From contig JASEVX010000008.1 of NCBI GenBank assembly GCA_031761405.1, positions 70,497,717 through 70,561,716 of the forward strand: 64,000 nt of DNA, in the 5' to 3' direction. The position numbers and the translations under genes are program-made. The notes below the pieces were generated by a model that was not told the DNA's origin, did no database searches, and was given only the letters and a program-made list of their open reading frames with translations. The stretch is from Serripes groenlandicus. Its lineage: Eukaryota; Mollusca; Bivalvia; Cardiida; Cardiidae. Shown here one piece after another: positions 31,761 through 46,742 of the stretch (positions are counted from its first letter, which is position 1; each line of letters starts with the position of its first letter).

Positions 31761-34700
31761 ATTGATTGTTTGGTGTTTTATACGCCGCTTTAACAATTTT
31801 GTTCAGTTATATCACGGCGTTACCTGGGTAAGTTACCAGTACTACTGGTCCATTTATCCTGACACCAGACAGTCAGTTATATCACGGCGTTACCTGGGTA
31901 AGTTACCAGTACTACTGGTCAATTTATCCTGACACCAGACAGTCAGTTATATCACAGCGTTTCCTGGGTAAGTTACCAGTACTACTGGTCCGTTTATCTT
32001 GACACCAGACAGTCAGTTATATCACGGCGTTTCCTGGGTAAGTTACCAGTACTACTGGTCCGTTTATCTTGACACCAGACAGTCAGTTATATCACGGCGT
32101 TTCCTGGGTAAGTTACAAGTACTACTGGTCCATTTATCCTGACACCAGACAGTCAGTTATATCACGGCGTTTCCTGGGTAAGTTACCAGTACTACTGGTC
32201 CATTTATCCTGACACCAGACAGTCAGTTATATCACGGCGTTACCTGGGTAAGTTACCAGTACTACTGGTCCATTTATCCTGACACCAGACAGTCAGTTAT
32301 ATCACGGCGTTACCTGGGTAAGTTACCAGTACTACTGGTCCATTTATCCTGACACCAGACAGTCAGTTATATCACAGCGTTTCCTGGGTAAGTTAACAGT
32401 ACTACTGGTCCGTTTATCTTGACACCAGACAGTCAGTTATATCACGGCGTTTCCTGGGTAAGTTACCAGTACTACTGGTCCGTTTATCTTGACACCAGAC
32501 AGTCAGTTATATCACGGCGTTTCCTGAGTAAGTTACAAGTACTACTGGTCCATTTATCCTGACACCAGACAGTCAGTTATATCACGGTGTTTCCTGGGTA
32601 AGTTACAAGTACTACTGGTTCATTTATCCTGAAACCAGACAGTCAGTTATATCACGGCGTTTCTTGGGTAAGTTACAAGTACTACTGGTTCATTTATCCT
32701 GAAACCAGACAGTCAGTTATATCACGGCGTTTCCTGTGTAAGTTACAAGTACTACTGGTTCATTTATCCTGACACCAGACAGTCAGTTATATCACGGCGT
32801 TTCCTGGGTAAGTTACAAGTACTACTGGTTCATTTATCCTGAAACCAGACAGTCAGTTATATCACGGCGTTTCCTGGGTAAGTTACCAGTACTACTGGTC
32901 CATTTATCCTGACACCAGACAGTCAGTTATATCACGGCGTTTCCTGGGTAAGTAACCAGTACTACTGGTCCATTCACCCTGACACCAGACAGTCAGTTAT
33001 ATCACGGCGTTTCCTGGGTAAGTTACAAGTACTACTGGTCCATTTATCCTGACACCAGACAGTCAGTTATATCACAGCGTTTCCTGGGTAAGTTACCAGT
33101 ACTACTGGTCCGTTTATCTTGACACCAGACAGTCAGTTATATCACGGCGTTTCCTGGGTAAGTAACCAGTACTACTGGTCCGTTTATCTTGACACCAGAC
33201 AGTCAGTTATATCACGGCGTTTCCTGGGTAAGTTACCAGTACTACTGGTCCGTTCATCTTGACACCAGCCAGTCAGTTTTATCACGGCGTTACCTGGGTA
33301 AGTTACCAGTACTACTGGTCCATATACCCTGACACCAGACAGTCAGTTATATCACGGCGTTTCCTGGGTAAGTTACCAGTACTACTGGTCCATATACCCT
33401 GACACCAGACAGTCAGTTTTATCACGGCGTTACCTGGGTAAGTTACCAGTACTACTGGTCCATTTATCCTGACACTAGACAGTCAGTTATATCACGGCGT
33501 TACCTGGGTAAGTTACAAGTACTACTGGTCCATTTATCCTGACACCAGACAGTCAGTTATATCACGGCGTTTCCTGGGTAAGTTACCAGTACTACTGGTC
33601 CGTTCATCTTGACACCAGCCAGTCAGTTTTATCACGGCGTTACCTGGGTAAGTTACCAGTACTACTGGTCCATTTATCCTGACACTAGACAGTCAGTTAT
33701 ATCACGGCGTTTCCTGGGTAAGTTACCAGTACTACTGGTCCATATACCCTGACACCAGACAGTCAGTTTTATCACGGCGTTACCTGGGTAAGTTACCAGT
33801 ACTACTGGTCCATTTATCCTGACACTAGACAGTCAGTTATATCACGGCGTTTCCTGGGTAAGTTACCAGTACTACTGGTCCATTTATCCTGACACCAGAC
33901 AGTCAGTTATATCACGGCGTTTCCTGGGTAAGTAACCAGTACTACTGGTCCATTCACCCTGACACCAGACAGTCAGTTATATCACGGCGTTTACTGGGTA
34001 AGTTACAAGTACTACTGGTCCATTTATCCTGACACCAGACAGTCAGATATATCACGGCGTTTACTGGGTGAGTTACAAGTACTACTGGTCCATTTATCCT
34101 GACACCAGACAGTCAGTTATATCACGGCGTTTCCTGGATAAGTTACCCGTACTACTGGTCCATTTATCCTGACACCAGATAGTCAGTTATATCACGGCGT
34201 TTACTGGGTAAGTTACAAGTACTACTGGTCCTTTTATCCTGACACCAGACAGTCAGTTATATCACGGCGTTTCCTGGGTAAGTTACAAGTACTACTGGTC
34301 GATTTATCCTGACACCAGACAGTCAGTTATATCACGGCGTTTACTTGGTGAGTTACCAGTACTACTGGTCCATTTATCCTGACACCAGACAGTCAGTTAT
34401 ATCACGGCGTTTACTGCGGTGAGTTACAAGAACTACTGGTCCATTTATCCTGACACCAGACAGTCAGTTATATCACGGCGTTTACTGGGTGAGTTACAAG
34501 TACTACTGGTCCATGTATCCTGACACCAGACAGTCAGTTATATCACGGCGTTTACTGGGTGAGTTACAAGTACTACTGGTACATTTATCCTGACACCAGA
34601 CAGTCAGTTATATCAAGGCGTTTCCTGGGTAAGTTACAAGTACTACTGGTCCATTTATCCTGACACCAGACAGTCAGTTATATCACGGCGTTTCCTGGGT

Positions 34701-37700
34701 AAGTTACCAGTACTACTGGCCCATTTATCCTGTCACCAGACAGTCAGTTATATCACGGCGTTTCCTGGGTAAGTTACCAGTACTATTGGTCCATTTATCC
34801 TGACACCAGACAGTCAGTTATATCACGGCGTTTACTGGGTAAGTTACCAGTACTACTGGTCCATTTATCCTGACACCAGACAGTCAGTTATATCACGGCG
34901 TTACCTGGGTAAGTTACCAGTACTACTGGTCCATATACCCTGACACCAGACAGTCAGTTATATCACGGCGTTTCCTGGGTAAGTTACCAGTACTACTGGT
35001 CCATTTATCCTGACACTAGACAGTCAGTTATATCACGGCGTTTCCTGGGTAAGTTACCAGTACTACTGGTCCATATACCCTGACACCAGACAGTCAGTTT
35101 TATCACGGCGTTACCTGGGTAAGTTACCAGTACTACTGGTCCATTTATCCTGACACTAGACAGTCAGTTATATCACGGCGTTTCCTGGGTAAGTTACCAG
35201 TACTACTGGTCCATTTATCCTGACACCAGACAGTCAGTTATATCACGGCGTTTCCTGGGTAAGTAACCAGTACTACTGGTCCATTCACCCTGACACCAGA
35301 CAGTCAGTTATATCACGGCGTTTCCTGGGTAAGTTACAAGTACTACTGGTCCATTTATCCTGACACCAGACAGTCAGATATATCACGGCGTTTACTGGGT
35401 GAGTTACAAGTACTACTGGTCCATTTATCCTGACACCAGACAGTCAGTTATATCACGGCGTTTCCTGGATAAGTTACCCGTACTACTGGTCCATTTATCC
35501 TGACACCAGATAGTCAGTTATATCACGGCGTTTACTGGGTAAGTTACAAGTACTACTGGTCCTTTTATCCTGACACCAGACAGTCAGTTATATCACGGCG
35601 TTTCCTGGGTAAGTTACAAGTACTACTGGTCGATTTATCCTGACACCAGACAGTCAGTTATATCACGGCGTTTACTTGGTGAGTTACCAGTACTACTGGT
35701 CCATTTATCCTGACACCAGACAGTCAGTTATATCACGGCGTTTACTGGGTGAGTTACAAGAACTACTGGTCCATTTATCCTGACACCAGACAGTCAGTTA
35801 TATCACGGCGTTTACTGGGTAAGTTACCAGTACTACTGGTCCATTTATCCTGACACCAGACAGTCAGTTATATCACGGCGTTACCTGGGTAAGTTACCAG
35901 TACTACTGGTCCATTTATCCTGACACCAGACAGTCAGTTATATCACGGCGTTTCCTGGGTAAGTTACCAGTACTACTGGTCCATATACCCTGACACCAGA
36001 CAGTCAGTTATATCACGGCGTTTCCTGGGTAAGTTACAAGCACTACTGGTCCATATACCCTGACACCAGACAGTCAGTTATATCACGGCGTTTCCTGGGT
36101 AAGTTACCAGTACTACTGGTCCATTTATCCGGACACTAGACAGTCAGTTATATCACGGCGTTTCCTGGGTAAGTTACCAGTACTACTGGTCCATTCACCC
36201 TGACACCAGACAGTCAGTTATATCACGGCGTTTTCTGGGTAAGTTACAAGAACTACAGGTCCATTTATCCGGACACTAGACAGTCAGTTATATCACGGCG
36301 TTTCCTGGGTAAGTTACAAGTACTACTGGTCCATTTATCCTGACACCAGACAGTCAGTTATATCACGGCGTTTCCTGGGTAAGTTACCAGTACTACTGGC
36401 CCATTTATCCTGTCACCAGACAGTCAGTTATATCACGGCGTTTACTGGGTGAGTTACAAGTACTACTGGTCCATTTATCCTGTCACCAGACAGTCAGTTA
36501 TATCAAGGCGTTTACTGGGTGAGTTACAAGTACTACTGGTCCATTTATCCTGACACCAGACAGTCAGTTATATCAAGGCGTTTACTGGGTGAGTTACAAG
36601 TACTACTGGTCCATTTATCCTGACACCAGACAGTCAGTTATATCAAGGCGTTTCCTGGGTAAGTTACAAGTACTACTGGTCCATTTATCCTGACACCAGA
36701 CAGTCAGTTATATCACGGCGTTTACTGGGTGAGTTACAAGTACTACTGGTCCATTTATCCTGACACCAGACAGTCAGTTATATCAAGGCGTTTCCTGGGT
36801 AAGTTACAAGTACTACTGGTCCATTTATCCTGACACCAGACAGTCAGTTATATCACGGCGTTTCCTGGGTAAGTTACCAGTACTACTGGCCCATTTATCC
36901 TGTCACCAGACAGTCAGTTATATCACGGCGTTTCCTGTGTAAGTTACCAGTACTACTGGTCCATTTATCCTGACACCAGACAGTCAGTTATATCACGGCG
37001 TTTACTGGGTAAGTTACCAGTACTACTGGTCCATTTATCCTGACACCAGACCGTCAGTTATATCACGGCGTTTCCTGGGTGAGTTACCATTACTACTGGT
37101 CCATTTATCCTGACACCAGACAGTCAGTTATATCACGGCGTTTCCTGTGTAAGTTACCAGTACTACTGGTCCATTTATCCTGACACCAGACAGTCAGTTA
37201 TATCACGGCGTTTACTGGGTAAGTTACCAGTACTACTGGTCCATTTATCCTGACACCAGACAGTCAGTAATATCACGGCGTTTCCTGGGTGAGTTACCAT
37301 TACTACTGGTCCATGTATCCTGACACCAGACAGTCAGTTATATCACGGCGTTTCCTGGGTAAGTTACCAGTACTACTGGTCCATATACCCTGCCACCAGA
37401 CAGTCAGTTATATCACGGCGTTTCCTGGGTAAGTTACAAGCACTACTGGTCCATATACCCTGACACCAGACAGTCAGTTATATCACGGCGTTTCCTGGGT
37501 AAGTTACCAGTACTACTGGTCCATTTATCCGGACACTAGACAGTCAGTTATATCACGGCGTTTCCTGGGTAAGTTACCAGTACTATGGTCCATTTATCCT
37601 CACACCAGACAGTCAGTTATATCACGGCGTTTCCTGGGTAAGTGACCAGTACTACTGGCCCATTTATCCTGTCACCAGACAGTCAGTTATATCACGGCGT

Positions 37701-40700
37701 TTCCTGTGTAAGTTACCAGTACTACTGGTCCATTTATCCTGACACCAGACAGTCAGTTATATCACGGCGTTTACTGGGTAAGTTACCAGTACTACTGGTC
37801 CATTTATCCTGACACTAGACAGTCAGTTATATCACGGCGTTTCCTGGGTAAGTTACCAGTACTACTGGTCCATTTATCCTGACACCAGACAGTCAGTTAT
37901 ATCACGGCGTTTACTGGGTAATTTACCAGTACTACTGGTCCATTTATCCTGACACTGGACAGTCAGTTATATCACGGCGTTTCCTGGGTAAGTTACCAGT
38001 ACTACTGGTCCATTTATCCTGACACCAGACAGTCAGTTATATCACGGCGTTACCTGGGTAAGTTACCAGTACTACTGGTCCATTTATCCTGACACCAGAC
38101 AGTCAGTTATATCACGGCGTTACCTGGGTAAGTTACAAGTACTACTGGTCCATTTATCCTGACACCAGACAGTCAGTTATATCACGGCGTTTCCTGGGTA
38201 AGTTACCAGTACTACTGGTCCATTAATCCTGACACTAGACAGTCAGTTATATCACGGCGTTACCTGGGTAAGTTACCAGTACTACTGGTCCATTTATCCT
38301 GACACCAGACAGTCAGTTATATCACGGCGTTTCCTGGGTAAGTTACAAGTACTACTGGTCCATTTATCCTGACACCAGACAGTCAGTTATATCACGGTGT
38401 TTCCTGGGTAAGTTACAAGTACTACTGGTTCATTTATCCTGAAACCAGACAGTCAGTTATATCACGGCGTTTCTTGGGTAAATTACAAGTACTACTGGTT
38501 CATTTATCCTGAAACCAGACAGTCAGTTATATCACGGCGTTTCCTGGGTAAGTTACAAGTACTACTGGTTCATTTATCCTGACACCAGACAGTCAGTTAT
38601 ATCACGGCGTTTCCTGGGTAAGTTACCAGTACTACTGGCCCATTTATCCTGTCACCAGACAGTCAGTTATATCACGGCGTTTCCTGTGTAAGTTACCAGT
38701 ACTACTGGTCCATTTATCCTGACACCAGACAGTCAGTTATATCACGGCGTTTACTGGGTAAGTTACCAGTACTACTGGTCCATTTATCCTGACACCAGAC
38801 CGTCAGTTATATCACGGCGTTTCCTGGGTGAGTTACCATTACTACTGGTCCATTTATCCTGACACCAGACAGTCAGTTATATCACGGCGTTTCCTGTGTA
38901 AGTTACCAGTACTACTGGTCCATTTATCCTGACACCAGACAGTCAGTTATATCACGGCGTTTACTGGGTAAGTTACCAGTACTACTGGTCCATTTATCCT
39001 GACACCAGACAGTCAGTAATATCACGGCGTTTCCTGGGTGAGTTACCATTACTACTGGTCCATGTATCCTGACACCAGACAGTCAGTTATATCACGGCGT
39101 TTCCTGGGTAAGTTACCAGTACTACTGGTCCATATACCCTGCCACCAGACAGTCAGTTATATCACGGCGTTTCCTGGGTAAGTTACAAGCACTACTGGTC
39201 CATATACCCTGACACCAGACAGTCAGTTATATCACGGTGTTTCCTGGGTAAGTTACCAGTACTACTGGTCCATTTATCCGGACACTAGACAGTCAGTTAT
39301 ATCACGGCGTTTCCTGGGTAAGTTACCAGTACTATGGTCCATTTATCCTCACACCAGACAGTCAGTTATATCACGGCGTTTCCTGGGTAAGTGACCAGTA
39401 CTACTGGCCCATTTATCCTGTCACCAGACAGTCAGTTATATCACGGCGTTTCCTGTGTAAGTTACCAGTACTACTGGTCCATTTATCCTGACACCAGACA
39501 GTCAGTTATATCACGGCGTTTACTGGGTAAGTTACCAGTACTACTGGTCCATTTATCCTGACACTAGACAGTCAGTTATATCACGGCGTTTCCTGGGTAA
39601 GTTACCAGTACTACTGGTCCATTTATCCTGACACCAGACAGTCAGTTATATCACGGCGTTTACTGGGTAATTTACCAGTACTACTGGTCCATTTATCCTG
39701 ACACTGGACAGTCAGTTATATCACGGCGTTTCCTGGGTAAGTTACCAGTACTACTGGTCCATTTATCCTGACACCAGACAGTCAGTTATATCACGGCGTT
39801 ACCTGGGTAAGTTACCAGTACTACTGGTCCATTTATCCTGACACCAGACAGTCAGTTATATCACGGCGTTACCTGGGTAAGTTACAAGTACTACTGGTCC
39901 ATTTATCCTGACACCAGACAGTCAGTTATATCACGGCGTTTCCTGGGTAAGTTACCAGTACTACTGGTCCATTAATCCTGACACTAGACAGTCAGTTATA
40001 TCACGGCGTTACCTGGGTAAGTTACCAGTACTACTGGTCCATTTATCCTGACACCAGACAGTCAGTTATATCACGGCGTTTCCTGGGTAAGTTACAAGTA
40101 CTACTGGTCCATTTATCCTGACACCAGACAGTCAGTTATATCACGGTGTTTCCTGGGTAAGTTACAAGTACTACTGGTTCATTTATCCTGAAACCAGACA
40201 GTCAGTTATATCACGGCGTTTCTTGGGTAAATTACAAGTACTACTGGTTCATTTATCCTGAAACCAGACAGTCAGTTATATCACGGCGTTTCCTGGGTAA
40301 GTTACAAGTACTACTGGTTCATTTATCCTGACACCAGACAGTCAGTTATATCACGGCGTTTCCTGGGTAAGTTACAAGTACTACTGGTTCATTTATCCTG
40401 AAACCAGACAGTCAGTTATATCACGGCGTTTCCTGGGTAAGTTACAAGTACTACTGGTTCATTTATCCTGAAACCAGACAGTCAGTTATATCACGGCGTT
40501 TTCTGGGTAAGTTACAAGTACTACTGGTTCATTTATCCTGAAACCAGACAGTCAGTTATATCACGGCGTTTTCTGGGTAAGTTACAAGTACTACTGGTTC
40601 ATTTATCCTGAAACCAGACAGTCAGTTATATCCCGGCCTTTCCTGGGTAAGTAACCAGTACTACTGGTCCATTTATCCTGACACCATACAGTCAGTCATA

Positions 40701-40790
40701 TCTCGACGTTTCCTGTGTAAGTAACCAGTACTACTGGTCCATTTATCCTAACACAGCCAGTCAGTCGTAATGCTAATATATTATATACCA
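31757..40790 (+). repeat. 70-bp satellite (~128 copies) inside a SINE-like element
   Basis: The left flank 31757-31803 is the family end GATTGTTTGGTGTTTTA...CGCCGCTTTAAC. The units follow: TTATATCACGGCGTTTCCTG, GGTAAGTTACCAGTACTACT, GGTCCATTTATCCTGACACC, AGACAGTCAG. Each unit holds a perfect 15-bp palindrome (ACCAGTACTACTGGT) and a GGGTAAGT motif. The right end loses periodicity exactly as in single-copy relatives (AGCCAGTCAGTCGTAATGCT). Higher-order copies: 1749 bp (36881 and 38630 starts) and 1331 bp (about 34171 and 35502). Confidence 0.97.
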
Positions 40791-43700
40791 CTACATCACC
40801 GAGACGGGCAATATACCACTACACCACCGAGACGGGCAATAAACCACTACATCGTTGAGACGGAACATATAACACTACATCACTGAAACGGACAATATAC
40901 CACTACATCATCGAGACGAGCAATATACCACTACATCACTGAGTTGGACAATATATCACCTCATCATCGAGACGGACACTATATCATTACATCACGGAGA
41001 CTGACACTATACCACTACATCACCGAGACGGACAATATATCACTACATCACCGGGACGGACACAAGACAACTACATCACTGAGACGGACAATATACCACT
41101 ACATCACCAAGACGGACAATATACCACTACATCACTGAGTTCGACAATATATCACCTCATCATCGAGACGGACACTATATCACTACATCACCGAGACAGA
41201 TAATAAACCACTACATCACTGAGTTCGACAATATATCACCTCATCATCGAGACGGACACTATATCACTACATCACCGAGACGGACTCTATATCACTACAT
41301 CACCGAGACGGACAATATACCACTACATTACCGAGTCAGACAATATACCACTACATCACCGAGATGGACACTATATCACTACATCACCGAGACGGACAAT
41401 ATATCACTACAACACTGAGAAGGACAATGTACCACTACATCACCGAGAAGGACACTATATCACTACATCACCGAGACGGACAACATATCACTACATCACC
41501 GAGACGGACAATATATCACTACATCACCGAGACGGACAATATACCACTACATCACGGAGACGGACAATATATCACTACATCACCGAGACGGACAATATAC
41601 CACTACATCACCGAGACGGACAATATATCACTACATCACCGAGACGGACAATATACCACTACATCACCGAGACGGACAATATATCACTACATCACCGAGA
41701 CGGACAATATACCACTACATCACCGAGACCGACAATATATCACTACATCACTGAGACGGACAATATACCACTACATCACCGAGACGGACAATATACCACT
41801 ACATCACTTAGGCGTACAATATACAACTACATCACCGAGACGGACAATATATCACTACATCAACGAGACGGACACTATACCACAACATCACCGAGACGGA
41901 CAATATATCACTACATCACCGAGACGGACACTCGACAACTACATCACTGAGACGGACAATATACCACTACATCACCGAGACGGACAATATACCACTACAT
42001 CACTGAGTTGGACAATATATCACCTCATCATCGAGACGGACACTATATCATTACATCACGGAGACTGACACTATACCACTACATCACGGAGACGGAAAAT
42101 ATATCACTACATCACTGAGACGGACAATATATCACTACATCACTGAGACGGACAATATATCACTACATCACGGAGACGGACAATATATCACTACATCACA
42201 GAGACGGACACTATACCACTACATCACCGAGACGGACAATATATCACTACATCACCGAGACGGACACTATACCACTATATCACCGAGACGGACAATATAC
42301 CACTACATCACCGCGACAGACAATATACCACTACATCACCGAGACGGACAATATATCACTACATCACCGAGACGGACAATATATCACTACATCACCGAGA
42401 CGGACAATATACCACTACATCACCCAGACGGACAATATATCACTACATCACTGAGACGGACACTATATCAATACATCACTGAGACAGACAACACATCACT
42501 ACATCACGGAGACGGACAATATATCACTACATCCCCGAGACGGACAATATATCACTACATGACCGAGACGGACAATATACCACTACATCACCGAGACGGA
42601 CACTATATCACTACATCACTGAGACGGACAATGTACCACTACATCACCGAGACGGACACTAGACAACTACATCACCGAGACGGACAATATACCACTACAT
42701 TACCGAGGCAAACAATATATCACTATATCACCGAGACGGACACTATATCACTACATCACCGAGACGGACAATATACCACTACATTACCGAGTCAGACAAT
42801 ATACCACAACATCACCGAGACGGACACTATATCACTACATCACCGAGATGGACAATATACCACTACATCACCGAGACGGATAATATACCACTACATCACC
42901 GAGACGGACAATATACAACTACATCACCGAGAAGGGAATATATCACTTATCACTACATCACCGAGACGGACAATATATCACTACATCAGCGAGACGAACA
43001 ATATATCACTACATCAGAGAGACGGACAATATACCACTACATCACTGAGACGGACAATATACCACTACATCACCGAGACGGACAATATATCACTACATCA
43101 CCGAGACGGACAATATACTACCACATCACCAAGACGGACAATATATCACTACATCACCGAGACGGACACTATACCACTATATCACCGAGACGGACAATAA
43201 ACCACTACTTCACCGAGACGGACAATATACCACTACATCACTGAGACGGACAATATATCACTACATCATCGAGACGGTCACTATATCAGTACATCACCGA
43301 GACGGACAATATACCACTATATCACCGAGACGGACAATATACCACTACATCAACGAGACGGACAATATATCACTACATCACCGAGACGGACACAAGACAA
43401 CTACATCACCGAGACGGACAATATACCACTACATCACCGAGACGGACAATATACCACTTCATCACCGAGACGGACAATATACCACTACATCACCGAGACG
43501 GAAAATATACCACTACATCACCGAAACGGACAATATATTACAACATCACCGAGACGGACAATATATCACTACATCTCTGAGACGGACAATATATCACTAC
43601 ATCACCGAGACGGATATTATACCACTTCATCACCGAGACGGATAATATATCACTACATAACCCAGACGGACAATATATCACTACATCACTGAGACGGACA

Positions 43701-46700
43701 CTATATCAATACATCACTGAGACAGACAACACATCACTACATCACGGAGACGGACAATATATCACTACATCCCCGAGACGGACAATATATCACTACATGA
43801 CCGAGACGGACAATATACCACTACATCACCGAGACGGACAATGTATCACTACATCACCGAGATGGACAATATATCACTACATTACCGAGGCAGGTAATAT
43901 ATCACTACATCACCGAGACGGACAATAAACCACTACATCACCGAGACGGACAATATAACACTACATTACCGAGGCAGACAATATATCACTATATCACCGA
44001 GACGTACACTTTATCACTACATCACCTAGATGGACAATATACCACTACATCACCGAGACGGACAATATACCACTACATTACCGAGACAGACAATATATCA
44101 CTACATTACCCAGGCAGACAATATACCACTACATCACCGAGACGGACAATATACCACTACATCACCGAGACAAATAATATAGCACTACATCACGGAGACT
44201 TACAATATGTCACTACATCACCGAGACGGACACTATATCACTACATCACCAAGACAGACAATATATCACTACATCACCGAGACGGACACCATATCACTAC
44301 ATCACCGAGACGGACAATATACCACTACATCACAGAGACAAAGAATATATCACTACATCACCGAGACGGACAATATATCACTACATTACGGAGACGGACA
44401 CTATATCACTACATCACCGAGACGGACAATATAGCACTACATCACCGAGACAAAGAATGTAGCACTACATCACTGAGACGAACAATATATCACTACATCA
44501 CCGAGACGGACACTAGACAACTACATCACCGAGACGGACAATATACCACTACATTACCGAGACAAATAATATAGCACTACATCACGGAGACGGACAATAT
44601 GTCACTACATCACCGAGACGGACACTATATCACTACATCACCGAGACAGACAATATATCACTACATCACCGAGACGGACACTATATCACTACATCACCGA
44701 GACGGACACTATATCACTACATCACAGAGACAAAGAATATATCACTACATCACCGAGACGGACAATATATCACTACATCACGGAGACGGAAAATATATCA
44801 CTACATCACCGAGACGGACAATATACCACTACATCACTGAGGCGGACAATATATCCCTACATCACTGAGACGGACAATATATCACTACATCACCGAGACG
44901 GACACTAGACAACTACATCACCGAGACGGACAATATACCACTACATCACAGAGACAAAGAATATATCACTACATCACCGAGACGGACAATATATCACTAC
45001 ATCACGGAGACGGATACTGTATCACTACATCACCGAGACGGCGATATACCACTACATCACAGAGACAAAGAATGTAGCACTACATCACGGAGACGGACAA
45101 TATGTCACTACATCACCGAGAGGTACACTATATCACTACATCACTGAGACAGACAATATATCACTACATCACCGAGACGGACACTATATCACTACATCAC
45201 CGAGAGGGACAATATACCACTACATCAACGAGACAAAGAATATAGCACTACATCACGGAGACGGACAATATGTCACTACATCACCGAGACGGACACTATA
45301 TCACTACATCACCGAGACGGACAATATACCACTACATCACAGAGACAAAGAATATATCACTACATCATCGAGACGGACAATATATCACTACATCACGAAG
45401 ACGGGAAATATACCACTACAGCTCCGAGATGGACAATATACCACAACACCACAGAGATGGACAATATACCACTACTTCACCGAGACGGACAATATACCAC
45501 TACATCACTGAGGCGGACATTATATCCCTACATCACTGAGACGGACAATATATCACTACATCACCGAGACGGACACTAGACAACTACATCAACGAGACGG
45601 ACAATATACCACTACATTACCGAGACGGACAATATATCACTACATCACTGAGACGGACAATATACCACTACATTACTGAGACGGACAATATATCACTACG
45701 TCACGGAGACGGACAATATATCACTACATCACCGAGACGGACAATAGACAACTTCATCACCGAGACGGACAATATACCACTACATCACCGAGACGGACAA
45801 TATAACACTACATCACCGAGACGAACAACATACCACTACATCACCGAGACGGACAATATACCACTACATCACTGAGACGGACAATATATCACTACATCAC
45901 TGAGACGGACAATATACCACTATATCAACGAGACGGACAATATACCACTACATCACTGAGGCGGACAATATACCAATACATCACCTAGACGGACAATATA
46001 TCACTACATCACCGAGACGGACACAAGACAACTACATCACTGAGACGGACAATATACCACTACATCACCGAGACGGACAATATACCACTACATCACCGAG
46101 ACGGACAATATACCACTACAACACCGAGACGGACAATATACCACTACATCACCGAAACGGACAATATAACACTACATCACAGAGACGGACACTATACCAC
46201 TACATCACCGAGACGGACAATATATCACTACATCACCGAGACGGACAATATACCACTATATCACTGAAACGGACAATATATCACTACATCACCGAGACGG
46301 ACATTATATCACTACATCACCGAGACGGACACTATATCACTACATCACCAAGGCAGACCATATATCACTACATCACCGAGACGAACAATATACCACTACA
46401 TCACCGAAACGGACATAATATATCACTACATCAACGAGACGGACAATATATCACTACATCACTGAGACGGACAATATATCACTACATCACGAAGACGGAC
46501 AATATATCACTACGTCACTGAGATGGACAATATACCACTACATCACCGAGACGGACAATATACCACTACATCACTGAGACGGACAATATATCACTACATC
46601 ATTGAGACGGACAATATATCACTACATCATTGAGAAAAACAATATGTCACTACATCATTGAGATGGACAATATATCACTACATCATTGAGACGAACAATA

Positions 46701-46742
46701 TACCACTACATCACCGAGATGACAATATATCACTACATCATT
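40791..46742. repeat. 28-bp satellite (~212 copies)
   Basis: The unit is ATCACCGAGACGGACAATAT + ACCACTAC. Variants (CACTATATC, CAATATATC, ACTAGACAACTAC, AAAGAATATA) recur in blocks. The unit resembles the end of the SINE-like element at 58650-58685 (GAGGCGGACGCTCTACCACT). It has no stop codon in any plus-strand frame, giving long frames with a 28-residue period that I do not call genes. Confidence 0.97.

Noticed and set aside
41364..43200. Plus-strand frames of 234 and 213 codons
   Set aside because: The 28-bp unit has no stop in any frame; frames are ended only by variant units.
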